The notes: a model not told the origin generated them from the letters alone. A DNA stretch of 64,000 nucleotides from Zygnema cylindricum (GCA_037447655.1 JBBHKE010001697.1:124001-188000); one strand, 5' to 3'. Positions 18,411 through 31,019 are shown, counted from the first letter of the stretch. Program-made: numbers and translations.

Positions 18411-21400
18411 CTCTAGGGTACCAATCTTTAATGGAACTGGCTTCATATACTGGGAAAGTATGATGATAGGAGCTCTATGCGAAAAAAGGTTTTGGGGGAT
18501 AGTGAGTGGACGATTGGGGCGTCCATCAAGTCTTTGAATTCCTCCAGGGTTTGGAGGAAGCAGATTCACTAGGAAAGGGGATTCACCTTCAACGGAGGAA
18601 ACAAATGAAGGAGAGGTGGTGGACAAAGGAAAGGAGAAGGAGGCGACCACACCAATAGCAACTAGTTTAGCATTCATGTCACCTATTCCGAGGAACGAGG
18701 AGAATGATACTGAAACCTGGGACTTCAACAATATGGCGGCAAAGCACTTCATCCTACGCCATCTCACTCAAGGACTTGCATGTCCTCATTTGCAGGTAGA
18801 AAGGGCATCTGATCTTTGGATGGCTCTTATAGAGATGTACCGAAGTGGTACGATTCAGCAACAACAGTTGGCTGATCAGAAAGTTAAGGAGTATGTATAC
18901 AAAGGGGGAAATATGTTGGATTTTTGCAATGAGCTTGCTACACTCTTCATGGAGCTAGAGAGTGCGGGAAAAATTTTTAGTGAAAAAGAAAAGGTTAACT
19001 GTTTACTAATGAAGTTACCTGATGAGTTCGAGAACATAGTCAACCGTGTGCAGGACTTGCCTGACTCAAGGTGGATATGGAACTCAGTGGTAGGGATGAT
19101 TCTCGTTCAAGAGAATACAATTGAGATCCAAAGGGGAGGAAAGAGTGGCCAAGCCTTGGCAACAGCGACTGATTGGAGGAACAGGGATTCCCGAAAACCG
19201 GTCGGAAACTATGGGGGTAGGGAGCAGAAAAAACAGATCGACGAGTTCGAACCAAGGGCTCCCAAAGGTTTATGTCATTTTTGTAAGAAACCGGGGCACT
19301 ATATGGCAGAGTGCACTAAGCTAACCGAGCTTCGGTTAAAGGAGGGGCAGACCGGTGGTACCTCGATAGGAAAGAAAAAGGCCCTTGTCACACAGGTACT
19401 TGAGGCGGAATCCGAGGACGAGGACGATGAGCTCCTTTTGGATGAGGAGTTGGAGGCGAAAAATGAGGTCGAAATTCCACGAAGGCAGAAATGTGCTTAC
19501 GGTGGATTGAAAGGTGAAGCAGGCTGGATTATAGATTCAGGTGCCTCAATGCACATGTGTTAGGATAGGCACGTGTTCACTAAGATAAGAAAGATTCCCA
19601 CCGTAGAGATAGAGTACGGGGATGGGAGGATAGTCACCACTACTCTTGTAGGATCGGTAGATCTTAAAGTGTTAGTAGAAGGAAAGACATCCATATTAAC
19701 ATTCTCCGATGTATTGTTTATTCCGGAGCTGAACAAAAACCTTATCTCTACATCAGTATTAGATGATAAGGGTTTTTTCACTAGCACTAGGGAAGGAGTC
19801 TTTACTGCTAGTTTTGAGGAGGATGTCTATTTCATTGCTGAGAAAGGTAGCCATGGGATGTTTAGGCTGGTTTTAAGTAATGAAAAGAAGAAACTTTATT
19901 ATGCTGGTGTTCATGATATTATGATGTGGCATAAGAGGCTTGGGCATGTGAATCTAGATAAGTTAAGAGAGATGAAAAAGATGGGAGTGGTGGAAGGGAT
20001 TCAGTTCAGTGAGAGTGATAATATAAGTGATTGTAGTGGGTGTGCTCAAGGTAAAGCACACAGATTACCCTTTCCTAAAACAGCCACCTACAAGGGAGAA
20101 AAACTTCTAGATCTAGTACACACAGATATTTGGGGACCGGCTAGAGTGCCCTCACCGGGGGGGAAGAGATTTATGATGACTATAACTGATGATTGGTCTC
20201 GGTATTCTTGGGTAAATTTTTTGAAAAACAAGTCAGAAGGTGAGGATTGTTTTAGACAATATAAAGCATGGATCGAAAAACTCCATGAAACTCCAATCAA
20301 GAGAATAAGGAGTGACAATGGTGGAGAGTATACTTCTAACCAGTTTGAGGATTTTCTGAGGGAAGATGGGGTCCAACACCAAAAGACAGTTCCAGAAAAT
20401 CCTGAACAGAATGGGGTAGCTGAAAGGTTAAATAGAACACTAAGTGATAGTGCTAAAAGTATGTTGTCGGATAAAAAGATAGGAAAAAGGTTTTGTGCAG
20501 AAGCAATGAACTGTGCTAATTACCTCAAGAATAGAGTTCTTACTTCAGCTATAAAAGATCAAACACCTTATGAGAGATGGACAGGCCGGAAACCAGACAT
20601 ATCTCACTTAAAGGTTTTCGGCAGTCAAGTATTCGGTCTAGATACTGATCGGTCCAATTGGAAGCTAGATCCTAAAGGAAAACCGGGATACATATTAGGA
20701 TATGATGAGGATGTTAAAAAATATAGAGTTTATAATCTAAAAAGGGAAGATATAATCTTAGTAAAGCATCTAGTAGTTATGGATGAAGGAAAATCTGTGG
20801 ATCCCTTTAAATATACGAAGCCAGTAAAAATCTGATTTGAGTTAGAAAATTCCGATGACTTTGAGCTTCCTAACTATCCAGGTTTTAGAGAAGATGACAT
20901 TCTTGCAGGTACAAATCAGACCGAAAAGGACTCGGTTGTGGAAACTCCAGTGACAACTCTACCCCAAGCGGAAGACGTGGTGGAAATTGATTCGGAATCA
21001 AGGGATAGGGGAGAAGCCGAGTTTGTTTGAAAGAATCCATGAGAACCATCTATTCCGGCTTCAGATTTTGAAGGGGGGAGGAGAAGTAGCAAAAGACTGC
21101 AAGAAAAACAGGTTAATAACAAGGTAACTAAACTATCTCATCAAGATGAACCTCAAACTTATGGAGAGGCGATGACTTGTCGAGAAAGAAACCGGTGGAA
21201 GACAGCCATCAATGAGGAGATGGCTTCAATCATGGCAGCCGATACTTGGGAGCTGGTGGACTGTCCACCTAACCGAAAACCAATCGGTTGTAAGTGGGTT
21301 TTCAAACTAAAACTGAACCGAGATAACACAATCGAGCGCTACAAGGCCAGATTAGTGGCAAAGGGATTTACACAAAAGGAAGGAATTGACTACGAGGAAA

Positions 21401-22734
21401 CCTTTGCCCCGGTGGTCAGATTTCCCTCCGTCCGCATACTTCTCAGTTTAGCAGCGGCGGAAGACATGGAAGTGCACCAGATGGACATCAAAACAGCCTT
21501 TTTGCATGGAGAATTGGAAGAGGAGATCTTCATGCGACAACCCGAAGGGTTTGTGGAAGAAGGAGAGGAGAGTAAGGTATGCCGGCTGATTAAATCTCTT
21601 TATGGTTTGAAACAGGCGCCTCGACAGTGGAATAAGAAGCTTGATGAGTTTCTTACCAGTCTAGGATATATTCGGATCAGCTCAGATCACTCAATCTATG
21701 TTTTCGAAGATGAGGAAGGTTTTATATTTATTGCAATTTATGTTGATGATTTGCTTGTTTTAAGTAAATCAATGGAAAAAATTAATAAACTCAAAACCGA
21801 TCTTAAGGGGGGATATGAAATGAAGGATATGGGGGAAGCAAAATATATTTTGGGAATTCAAGTAGAGAGAGACCAAAAAAGGAAAATTATAAGATTGACT
21901 CAAAAGGAAGCAATAGGGAACATGCTTGAAAAATTTCAAATGGATAAAGCTAATAGTTGTACAACTCCAATGGAGTTGAAGAAGGGAAGTGAGGGGAGTG
22001 AGGAAGAAGGAGTCATAGTCTTAGACGAGGAATTATCTCCTGATGAACAGAAAATCATGCAGACTATTCCTTACAGGCAAGTAGTGGGAAGTCTAATCTA
22101 TTTTATGAATTGTACCCGGCCGGATTTAGCTGCAGCTGTAGGAGTGCTGAGTAGAAGTCTAAATGCTCCCACTAAGAAGGATTGGGAGGCAGCTAAGAGA
22201 GTCCTTAGATACTTGGTAGGAACTAGAGATCTATGGTTGCATTTGGGTGGGGAGAATACTGACATCACTACTTGGAGTGATGCCAGTTATGGTGATGCTC
22301 CGATGAGGAGATGTACTTCTGGATATGTATTATATGTGGGTGATGGGGCTTGCTGTTGGAGTAGCAAACAGCAAAAGGTTATTGCTCAGTCCACCATGGA
22401 GGCTGAGTATATGGCCTCTTGCTCTGCTGTAAAAGAATTGATGTGGGTCAAGTCTTTGCTTGGTGAGCTTGGTCACCTTAAGAGTGGTGTGCAGAAAATA
22501 TTTTGTGATAATCAGGCAGCAATCGCTATTTCTGCCAATCCTAAACACCATTTTAAAGCCAAACACATGGACATCAGACTCATCTTTGTTAGAGAGAAAG
22601 TAGAAAACAAAATAATCAGTTTAGAGTACAGACCAGATAGTGAGATGGTAGCAGATATGATGACCAAACCTGTGCCTTCCCCTAAGTTAATTTTTTGCAG
22701 GGAGAAGTGTGGTCTGAAATTAAAGATTGACTAG
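18400..22734 (+). pseudogene. copia Gag-Pol polyprotein of element C (five stop codons)
   Basis: 1444 codons in a single frame, with five in-frame stops (18535, 19561, 20833, 21028, 21040) and no frameshift. Domains: MGPPSRVP start, Gag, zinc knuckle CHFCKKPGHYMAEC, protease WIIDSGASMHMC with the 19561 stop directly after, GAG-pre-integrase MWHKRLGHVNL, and integrase with VHTDIWGP, IRSDNGGEY and NGVAERLNRT (catalytic Glu present). Then RT with YVDDLLVLSK and RNase H with WSDASYGD, TMEAEYMA, FCDNQAAI and KHMDIR. The protein end (GLKLKID) is followed by AAGGGGAGT and the 3' LTR. Confidence 0.93.
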
Positions 22735-22747
22735 AAAATAAGGGGAG

Positions 22748-23796
22748 TGTAGAAACTAATGGTTTTATTAGTATTTTCTAGGTCTGAAAAGAAATATAGA
22801 AGTCGAGGCAGTCTATCTCTAACTTCTCTCTCCAACTCTCAAACTTGTCGCAGTCACTGAGAAATTGGAGAGGAAGCTAGAGCCATGGCTACCTTGGCTA
22901 TCCTGAGGTTTACGGGAATTTTATATTAGGGTTTATTTATTTAATTAAAAGGTATGTGCCGTCGGCAATATTTGATCCTTGTACCTTCCGGACGGCAGAT
23001 AGGATATAGCCAGTAGCCTTAGCCGTTAAGTATAGCGGTAGTGTTACATAGCATATAGTTTGATATTTATTTAAATATGTATACGTGCAATAAACCATTT
23101 AACTGAAATGAATTACGGGATACATAGATCCAGTTATATATAATGTACGACTTACGGTACGGACAAAAATCAGTACCGCGCATTTGTTTCGTAAATGAAA
23201 CAAATACCGCGCATGTATTTATTACGGCTACGATTAAAGCCGAATTTAATCGGACGGCCGGGATTAGCGCCGACATCGCGGAGGAAGATTTTGGCGGTTT
23301 GTGGCCATCGCTACATCGAATGACGCGTGGCGAAATTCCGTTGGATTGTGGAATTTCCGGAGATTATGGTACCGAATCCGGATTTGACATGTGTCGACAT
23401 TTTGGCCATGTCGTACAATGTCCGTACATAAAGTACACCGACATCTGTACTTTTGCGTACGGAACTCAATTCTGATTGGTTCCGTACATTAGTAGATAGA
23501 GTCTGTGAGAGAGATAGGACTTAGAAAAATTAGAAGATAGGACATCCTCTCCCAGAGAGCTTCTGTACAAAAGGTCAACTTTGACCCTCCATAACTTACT
23601 GCTCAGAGGAGCAAATTCAGAGATTCTTTTTGCTATCGACTCAAGGGAGTCTTGCCTTCACAGTGGTGAAGTTGGTTTGTGTTTTTGTCTGCCAGGGTGG
23701 TAGTTATTTTTGCTTAAACACAAAGGGGTCAGGATTATCCTAGAGGCTTCTTGGAAGCTGTCCACTCTGAGGACTTATGGAGGTCTCAGAGTTTCA
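22748..23796 (+). repeat. 3' LTR of copia element C
   Basis: 1049 bp, same length as the 5' LTR, follows AAGGGGAG. Carries the antisense tRNA-like module at about 22955-23039 and a GTAC-rich segment before a TGTACAAAAGG TATA-like site. Confidence 0.92.
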
Positions 23797-25250
23797 TCAC
23801 TCTCTTCGAGATACCCTAAGTGGAGTGGTGTCCTTCTCCGGTTTTTTAACCGGTTGAACCGGTTTGGCGAATCGAGCGGGAATGCCACCATTTTTAATTT
23901 GGCTCTGATAGGAAAATTTCGGGTTTTTTATATGACAAGGTTGGACGTAGTGTGCGGTTTGCTTGCAATGTGTACAGGTAACAATTTTGTCTAGACACAT
24001 TCGAGCATCATGCCCCGTCTTCCCACACCGGAAACATAAACAGTTTCCGAGAGCAACAGTTGGGGTTCCCATGGCTGGAACTTTAGGAGGCCAGTGGTTA
24101 GGACGAGGATTGTTCCATGGTGAACAATCGGTTCTTTCGGGACCGCTTTAGGACGGTTATGGGCTTCCCACCAATAATTTTGCATTTCGTATTCCACGGC
24201 ATGCTGGGCGGCTTGGTCGAAAGTGAACTTCAAGCCGTACGTTTAAGTCAGGTGACTCTGAATAAATTTCTTAGACTGACTCGGAAACTGTCCTACAAAT
24301 TTCGGGACAGCATCAGCATCCGATATTCAGTCCGCCTATGCTTCACGAAGAGCTTCCATACGAGCACGCTTGGCAGGGGCGGTCTCTCCTGACTTTTGTC
24401 GAAGTTCATTACCTCACGATCTTGGTCAGGGTTTTGCATACGGTATTTCGCTTGCAACATTTCAAACATGACAGAGAGCGGATCCAATATAGGGATCGTC
24501 ATTGCTGGTCGTGCTGGAATTCCAGCACGTGCGGCTATAACAAACTATTGGGGTATTTCCGCAACTGCTGCTGTAATAACATCGTCGTTGAGATCAACGA
24601 CTTCCGGGATAGCCGGTTGATAAGGAATTTCTGGTTGTCCTATAATAGCAAGACTCCCAGCGAACGTTGGAGAAAACTCCGTCATCGCAAGTAAAGAATC
24701 ATACTTGCGGGAATAAAGAGTAAGGGCTGAACTGCGGAGTTAACGGCCTAAAAGAGAGAAAGCGACCCGTAGGTCGAACTGATCTTGGTACCGAAATGCA
24801 AGATCACGCATTTCGGTATTGAACAACATTCATAAATGCGAAAAAAGTCATGGTGTCCTTCATTCCTGAAAAATAGAAATGAAGGCGCCCCCCTCCCTCG
24901 GATGTGGAAGCCAATTCCAATAATGGAATGCATGGGGATAAAAATGGATTGGTAATTTGTTGAATCGGAATTCGACCCTTCAAGGGAATTGTGGTCATAT
25001 TCCTTTTCGAAAAATGTGGAAGAGACTGATAATAAGGAAGATACCGAGGTGAGAGTAGATCGAAACGACGGGAAATTTGACCTGAGATATTTAGGACAGG
25101 ATGGTCCAAAAGACTAGATAAATCTGATGGTCCGAATTGCGTGGCCCTAAACGAGGCCGACGATCGGGTGGTTCCGACAGGACAATCAAGATTATCCCAA
25201 TCGGTGGGCAAAAAAAATGATAACACAAAATGATGACTAGGTAACAAAAT
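23797..25250 (-). pseudogene. gypsy Gag with two zinc knuckles
   Basis: Minus-strand Gag in several frames. The end carries two CCHC-type knuckles: CFRCGKTGHDARMC and CTHCKQTAHYVQPC. Upstream pieces (FTFDQAAQHAVEYEMQNYWW, and further up DLAFRYQDQFDLRVAF) belong to the capsid part. Stops and indels cut it at least four times. Gag binds and packages the element RNA. The 23797 end is the insertion point of copia C. Confidence 0.78.
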
Positions 25251-25329
25251 CGATCTATCCGATATGCTTCAAATGCCAGGCCACACCACTCTCTTGTCCA
25301 ATCAGCCAAACAACCTCTAAAAAGGCCTC

Positions 25330-25590
25330 GGTGGCCAGATCTATCAAGAAGCCGTATTACCAAAACCTTCTACCCTGCAAACAAGGGGACAAGGCCTAAG
25401 GGCCAGATCTATAAAGGCAAATAATTTTCTATCCAAGCACTCCCAAGTGCAGATCTAAAGCGGCACAATCCACAAAAGAGCTAACCACTGCCTCCAACGG
25501 CAAGATCTATGGAAGAAATCCCACACCGGGCAAAGCAAACTCAGCCAAGGCCACTCAGGGCCAGATAGCAAGCAGGGAAAGCTGGACAAA
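25330..25590. repeat. degenerate tandem repeats in gypsy leader
   Basis: Five units of about 45-67 bp, each ending with a variant of GGCCAGATCTATNAAG (near 25335, 25402, 25448, 25506 and 25562). They lie in the untranslated leader between the 5' LTR and gag. Confidence 0.55.
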
Positions 25591-26138
25591 TGCAATGCTC
25601 AATACAAGTGGATTAACACTAATCCACTCCAAACACGATCCCTCTATACGATCAACCGACTACCTTAGCACGCGCCTGTACCCGCAAAGCATCGTGATAC
25701 TTACATAACACTCTTAGCAATCTGGTAATAGCCAAGGTTGAAATGCAGTTGTTTGCTTCAACCGAAGTTTTGCAGAGCTCCCAAGAACGGATCCGCTCCA
25801 CTAACTCCACTCCTTAGTGAAGTATGTCTCAAGGTGAGGAAACGATGCCCACTATATATAACAAAGAAAATGGGAAAAACAAAAACCAAATACTTAAGTT
25901 AGCGCAGTATATCGTTGGCCGAAAATTGGCCAATAAGATAAAATATCAACTAACAAGCAAATGGTAATTATGTATGAAAAGCTAGTTATAGATTTTTGTA
26001 GAAATGTATCTATAAATATATATTTTCGATTATTTTTAAAATCTTTTTTTTTGTTTTTCCTTAGATAAAAAGAAAACCGAAATTGAAATAAAAACAACAA
26101 GCGAGAAAAGAAAATACGACAATTTTCAAGTGCAGGAA
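25591..26138. other. gypsy leader next to 5' LTR, no gene
   Basis: AT-rich untranslated part; no open frame of interest. The U5 end and a clear primer-binding site expected next to the 5' LTR are absent: the terminal 190 bp seen in the 3' LTR are missing here, so this junction has suffered a deletion or replacement. Confidence 0.5.
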
Positions 26139-26903
26139 TACTAAGCCGATGGATGACCACTAGGCCCCACAGTCTATTTATATTCCTTGCATGAGTTATC
26201 TTTATCAAGAATAATCTGAATTTATACTCAAATAAAATAAATCAAAGCATAAACAACCGAGAAAGATAAATAAAAACTAAAAATGATAATATGCCCGACA
26301 CTTATGAGGTTTTGAGATAGCCAAACTCAAAAGATGCGCATAAGCCAAATAGAAATAAATCAATAATCTCAAGAAATAAAACAACAAATCAATAATCCCA
26401 ACATGCAACTTCCACACTAATTAAAATTCAGCCACAGCCGGGGAAAGAAGGTTGTGTTCTGAGATGGCGGTCGAATTCCACTCAAAAGGACGAGAAAAGT
26501 GAAGGGAAACCGTGTAGGTCTTGGCCGAAGCCGTATAGATTAATTTGTAAGGCTTTACAAAATATTGATAATGTAATGGAAAACTAGACGCTTCATGCAA
26601 AGGCAGAAAATCGCCTCTAAGCTGTCCGGACAATTTTACAAATAAAAAGATGGCTGCAGAAAATCCTCAATACTGAAAATAAATAAAACGAATAATTCCT
26701 GCACTTAAAAATTGTGTGCAAGATATGATCCGAAATGAACTAAGTAACAAAAAATACGCCCAGTGAAAACAAGCCAATCAGAGTACAGCGTGCTATGTAA
26801 GTATTTACGTCTAGTTTGGATTCAGCCAATAGGAAGCCGAAATCCTATGCCATACGTTACAGAATCTATAACCCACGGATTAAAACCCTTCCTATCTACA
26901 TGT
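26139..26903 (-). repeat. 5' LTR of gypsy, inner part
   Basis: Matches 10116-10875 with scattered differences. Cut at CATGT (26899-26903), the target duplication of the D insertion; the outer part of the same LTR resumes at 33187. Confidence 0.85.
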
Positions 26904-28959
26904 TGTTGATATTTGGGTATTTTTTAGGTCTTTATTAGATAGAAAAGAGTAGAGGCAGTCTGCCTCTGACTCCCTTCTCCAAGCCCCCACACTTGTGTTA
27001 GTCACTGAAGGCTGGAGAGGGAGCTAGAGCCATGGCTGCCTAAGCTTTCCAGAGAGACATGAATAGATAATAGGTATGTTTACCAAAAAGGTATTTGACG
27101 GACCAAGGTATTGATCCTGGTACCTACCGTTGCGTCAAACGTCCAATAGACGTTAGCTTTGTCCATTTTAGGACTAGTGCTAGTAAATGGAGGGTTTGAT
27201 AAATATTTAATTAGTTATAGGTATGATTTTCCATTTAATTGGGTTACGATATTTAGTACATAGAGACAGTTTAATTTAGTACGGAGTACGGTACGGGGAC
27301 GGAACGGATACAGCGCATTTGTTTCGCTATCGAAACAAATATCGCGCACCAATTTTCGACGGCTAAAATTGAATGCTGGTTTAAATCGGACAGCCGCGAT
27401 AAATGACGAGATCGCGGAACATGTTTTTTGGCGTTTGCGGATGTCACCACTCTGAATGACACGTGGCGACATTGCAGAGGTTGCGAAATCTCCGGAAAGG
27501 AACATAACAAATCTGGATGTGACAAATGTCACACTATGACATCATCGTACAATGTCCGTACGGAAAGTACTCCGGCGCCTGTACTTTCTCTACAGTACCG
27601 TTTTTGTGATGTGGCATGACCTGGCGCCACGTGGAGGGATAAGATTTGGAAGCAGGAATTTTGGGGATTATAAGAGCGAATCCGGATAGGACACGTGTTA
27701 AGTTTTTAGCCATGTCGTACGATGGCCGTACAAAAGGTACACCGGCACCTAAACCTTTATGTACTATACAGTAATTTGATTGGTCCGTACAAAAAGGTAT
27801 TTGACGGACCCAGGTATTGATCCTGGTACCTACCGTCCGTGAAACGTCCAGTAGCCGTTAGCTTTGTCCATTTAGTCTAAGACTAGTGCTAGTAAATGGA
27901 GGGTTTGATAAATATTTAATTAGTTATAGGTAGGATTTTCCATTTAACTGGGTTACGATATTTAGTACATAGAGACAGTTTAATTTAGTACGGAGTACGG
28001 TACGGGGACGGAACGGATACCGCACATTTGTTTCGCTATCGAAACAAATACCGCGCACCAATTTTTGACGGCTAAAATTGAATGCCGCTTTAAATCGGAC
28101 GGTCGCGATAAATGTCGAGATCGCAAACAAGTTTTTTGGCGTTTGCGGACGTCACCACTCTGAATGACACGTGGCGACATTGTACAGGTTGCGGAATCTC
28201 CGGAAAGGAACATAACAAATCTGGATGTGACAAATGTCACACTATGACATCATCGTACAATGTCCGTACAGAAAGTACTTCGGCGCCTCTACTTTCTCTA
28301 CAGTACCATTTTTGTGACGTGGCATGACCTGGCGCCACGTGGAGGGATAAGATTTGGAAGCAGGAATTCTGGGGATTATAAGAGCGAATTCGGATAGGAC
28401 ACGTGTTAAGTTTTTAGCCATGTCGTACGATGGCCATACAAAAGGTACACCGGCACCTGTACCTTTATCTACTATACAGTAATTTGATTGGTCCGTACCT
28501 CAGAACTTCAGGGTTTAAAGAGGGGTTTAGGACTTAAAATATTTTTGGTAGGTAGCTGCCTCTCCTAGAGAGCACCTTGTATAAATGGCAAACTTTGGCC
28601 AACCATAACGATCAATTCAGTAGACAAAATTCAGTGATCCTTGTTGCTGCGGACTCACCGGAGTCCAAGCTACACAGGGAGGTAGGTCGGTCAGAGTTAT
28701 TGCCTGCCTGGATGGCTGCATTTCTAAGGGAAAGTCAAAGTGGGGGGAATGTGTCGAAATCTCATATTCTAACTTTGCATTCTGTGGTGGAACTGAGCAC
28801 ACAGAAAGTCTTACTTCACAAGGGTGAAGCTTTAATGGGTTTCTAATTGTCAAGGGGGTCAATCATTTGGGTTTTTAATCAACTTGAAGTCGGCACCATC
28901 AAGATTAGCTTCCTTTGGACCTGCGAATTTTGTGTGGCAATGGAGCCCATAGAATTTCA
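26904..28959 (+). repeat. copia D LTR, left copy with internal duplication
   Basis: Starts TGTTGATATTTGGG and ends GAATTTCA like the 1.35-kb D LTRs elsewhere, but is about 2.06 kb long. Near 27790 the sequence jumps back from TTGGTCCGTAC to the tRNA-like region AAAAAGGTATTTGACGGAC, so about 700 bp are present twice. CATGT stands on both sides (26899-26903 and 28960-28964). From about 27881 the right part is almost identical to the D LTR at 31840-33186. Confidence 0.85.
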
Positions 28960-28980
28960 CATGTGAATGCGTGAACCTCT
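27881..28980 (+). repeat. near-identical 1.1-kb direct repeat, copy 1
   Basis: Almost base-identical to 32111-33208 (offset about 4230 bp), differing by only a few single-base length changes in G runs. It extends beyond the LTR end by about 20 bp of gypsy LTR sequence (CATGTGAATGCGTGAACCTC). Confidence 0.85.
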
Positions 28981-29304
28981 GTATAAAAGTAGGACTTAGT
29001 GAATTTGATTTTTAGGAACAAATGATATGAAAACTGTACATTCAGTTTTATGTAATTTCATTTCTACATATCTCACAGATTTGTGAGCGGAATTGATTGA
29101 AATTTTTTGTGTGTGTTCCTTTGAATGTTATCTACATTGTGGCAAATTTTCAGGACGTTTGGAGCATATTTCTGAAAGTTATAGTCTGTCAAAGTTTCTG
29201 TTCAGCCATCGGTATTTGTGGAAGCTTACTCTCTTGATTTGTTCTACGATGACTAATGCTGCATCTTCTTCATCTTCAGTACCAGCACTTGTCTCAGAAC
29301 AACA
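28980..29304 (+). repeat. fragment of family II copia LTR (E type)
   Basis: Begins at TGTATAAAAGTAGG and ends TCTCAGAACAACA, matching the right part of the solo LTR at 62304-63041. It contains the first codons of the Gag frame (MTNAASSSSSVPALVSEQ) that starts inside this LTR type. The left part of the LTR is missing. Confidence 0.82.
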
Positions 29305-29327
29305 CTTTCGCATGTAACCGAAACTTA

Positions 29328-30274
29328 GGGGGTGTCCCCATGTTTTAAAGTATATACTTTTCTCTGTCCTTTTGCCCTTTTTTTCAGGGAACTTTGACAA
29401 AAACTTTAGCCGTACGAAAAAATCATTTTTACCAAAGTAGAGTGAACGTCAATTCATACTTTGAATGTACGGCGTGTTTGTCGTCATGTAAATGCATTTT
29501 GGCTATTTCCCCTTTTTGACCCCCGGGCAAGAGAATCCAGCCCAAAAAAAACTTCTTCCAAAATCACCTCGAGGAGGTGATTTTAGCTTAGGTACCGCCC
29601 AAAAAGCGAATGAAAAACGAACCACGCACGCGCCACACGATTTGTAAAATTTCTGAACGAGGGAGAGTCCTCGCTATTTTGATCCGTGGCCGTCACGCGC
29701 TGTGTACGGAAAAAAATTTGCAAGGATCTAAGACTTCCACTTGCATTCATGGGTCCTTTGCATAATTTTTCGCCATCGTCGCCTCTCCTCTCTCCCTCTC
29801 ACACTATCGAATGTATCTCACACTTTTTAAATGATACACGACAATATTGGTATAAAATGAAAGATATTTAAAAAAAAAAAATTCTGACATTTTTTAGGTC
29901 TTTTTTAATGGCAAGTCGAGTGAGAAAAGTAGAAAAAACGAAATTGAAAAAACCATGGCGGGAAGATCTTGAATACGTGACGTCGACGTTGTCACAAGCG
30001 AGCGTGACGTCACAATGTTACCAAACCCGAAACATCTACAATTTCACAAAAATCTAGACGTCTACCACAATCGCTGTTTTTGTTGGCTTCACTAATCGTC
30101 GGAAGTTTCGTAGTCGCCTTCAAACGTCACAAGTTGTACCTACGTCTACAACCCTCACATGTCAAAGTTCCGATTTCATTTTCGCACATTGGGACGCTCT
30201 TCAAAGTAGTACGGAGAATCTTCACTACAGTCCAAAATACTTTATCAAAGTACCTATTACATGGGGACACCCCC
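29328..30274. mobile_element. non-autonomous DNA transposon with TIRs and TTA duplication
   Basis: 947 bp with 16-bp perfect terminal inverted repeats GGGGGTGTCCCCATGT ... ACATGGGGACACCCCC, flanked by TTA on both sides (29325-29327 and 30275-30277). An uninterrupted relative of the target is present at about 31614-31650 (CGAAACTTAGTCTTGTTAC), so the insertion is directly visible. A 3-bp TTA duplication and G-rich ends fit the PIF/Harbinger superfamily. No transposase is encoded. It contains a 25-bp palindrome at 29560-29584. Confidence 0.82.
29560..29584. repeat. palindrome AAAATCACCTC/GAGGTGATTTT, first
   Basis: AAAATCACCTC, GAG, GAGGTGATTTT: 11-bp arms. A close relative is at 30765-30790. 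Confidence 0.8.
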
Positions 30275-30764
30275 TTAGTCTTGTTACTTTGTTTTTCAGC
30301 GAAGAATCTCCGTACAAATTTCAGAACATTCGGATGTAAACGAAAATAACTTGCTACTTAAAAAATTGACTTACGTAGACGTGTACAAAACAATGTGACA
30401 GATGAAGTGGCACACAAAATGAGGCGAAACTTCCACTCGGCTTCAATTTGAGGCGTCTCTCCGCACGCTGTACAATTTTTGTGACTTCGTAATGTCCGTA
30501 CGCCACATTGTCGACGTGCCGAACCCTAAAATACCTTTCGCTGTCGCACACAAATGCGGTTTCGTTTTTCGTCCTCCCACTTGCCGACAAGAAGACACGT
30601 GTGTTTGAGAGAGACCTGTACGAAAATCAGCGCACGGAAAACAATACGCACAAGCTGGAAACGTGCAGGTGATTTTTTTTTGGTGCTACGGGCACAAAAT
30701 TTGTCAAAACCTTCGGACACGTGCAACAACATCTGCCTATTCGCTCACCTCATGGGACTTTATT

Positions 30765-30790
30765 TAAAATCACCTCGCGAGGTGATTTTA
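30765..30790. repeat. perfect 26-bp palindrome
   Basis: TAAAATCACCTCG followed immediately by its reverse complement. Same arm sequence as the palindrome at 29560-29584. Confidence 0.85.
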
Positions 30791-31019
30791 TATAAAGTTT
30801 GAATATGAGCTGAAAGGACGCGAAAGTGGGTCGAAATGCGCTAGACGACTAACTGCATCGAGATAGAAGAGAAACCACAGTACATGTAAACTTTAAAGGT
30901 AACCCAACTTGTACGGCGGTAATTTCAACTTTCTGGTACGGCTGCGGATTTTCTTGTTTTTTTCTAAGTTATGGAGGGAAATGACAAAAAATAACTAACT
31001 TTAGCACATGCGAAAGTAC

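Larger units (their letters stand above)
17347..23796 (+). mobile_element. copia element C, full length, in gypsy gag
   Basis: Complete plus-strand family I element with two 1049-bp LTRs, PBS, polyprotein and polypurine tract. Flanks are CCACT (17342-17346) and TCACT (23797-23801), a 5-bp target duplication with one mismatch. It interrupts the Gag frame of the gypsy element and is therefore younger than it. Confidence 0.93.

Noticed and set aside
20833-21042. CpG deamination as cause of the stops in element C
   Set aside because: Comparison with element A shows AGA or GGA codons at several of these sites, so the changes are not consistently C-to-T at CpG.
25330-25590. CRISPR-like array
   Set aside because: Units are degenerate and irregular in length, in a eukaryotic retroelement leader.
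27924-28130. 68-codon frame identical at 32154-32360
   Set aside because: Identity reflects the recent 1.1-kb duplication, not selection; it is GTAC-rich LTR sequence.
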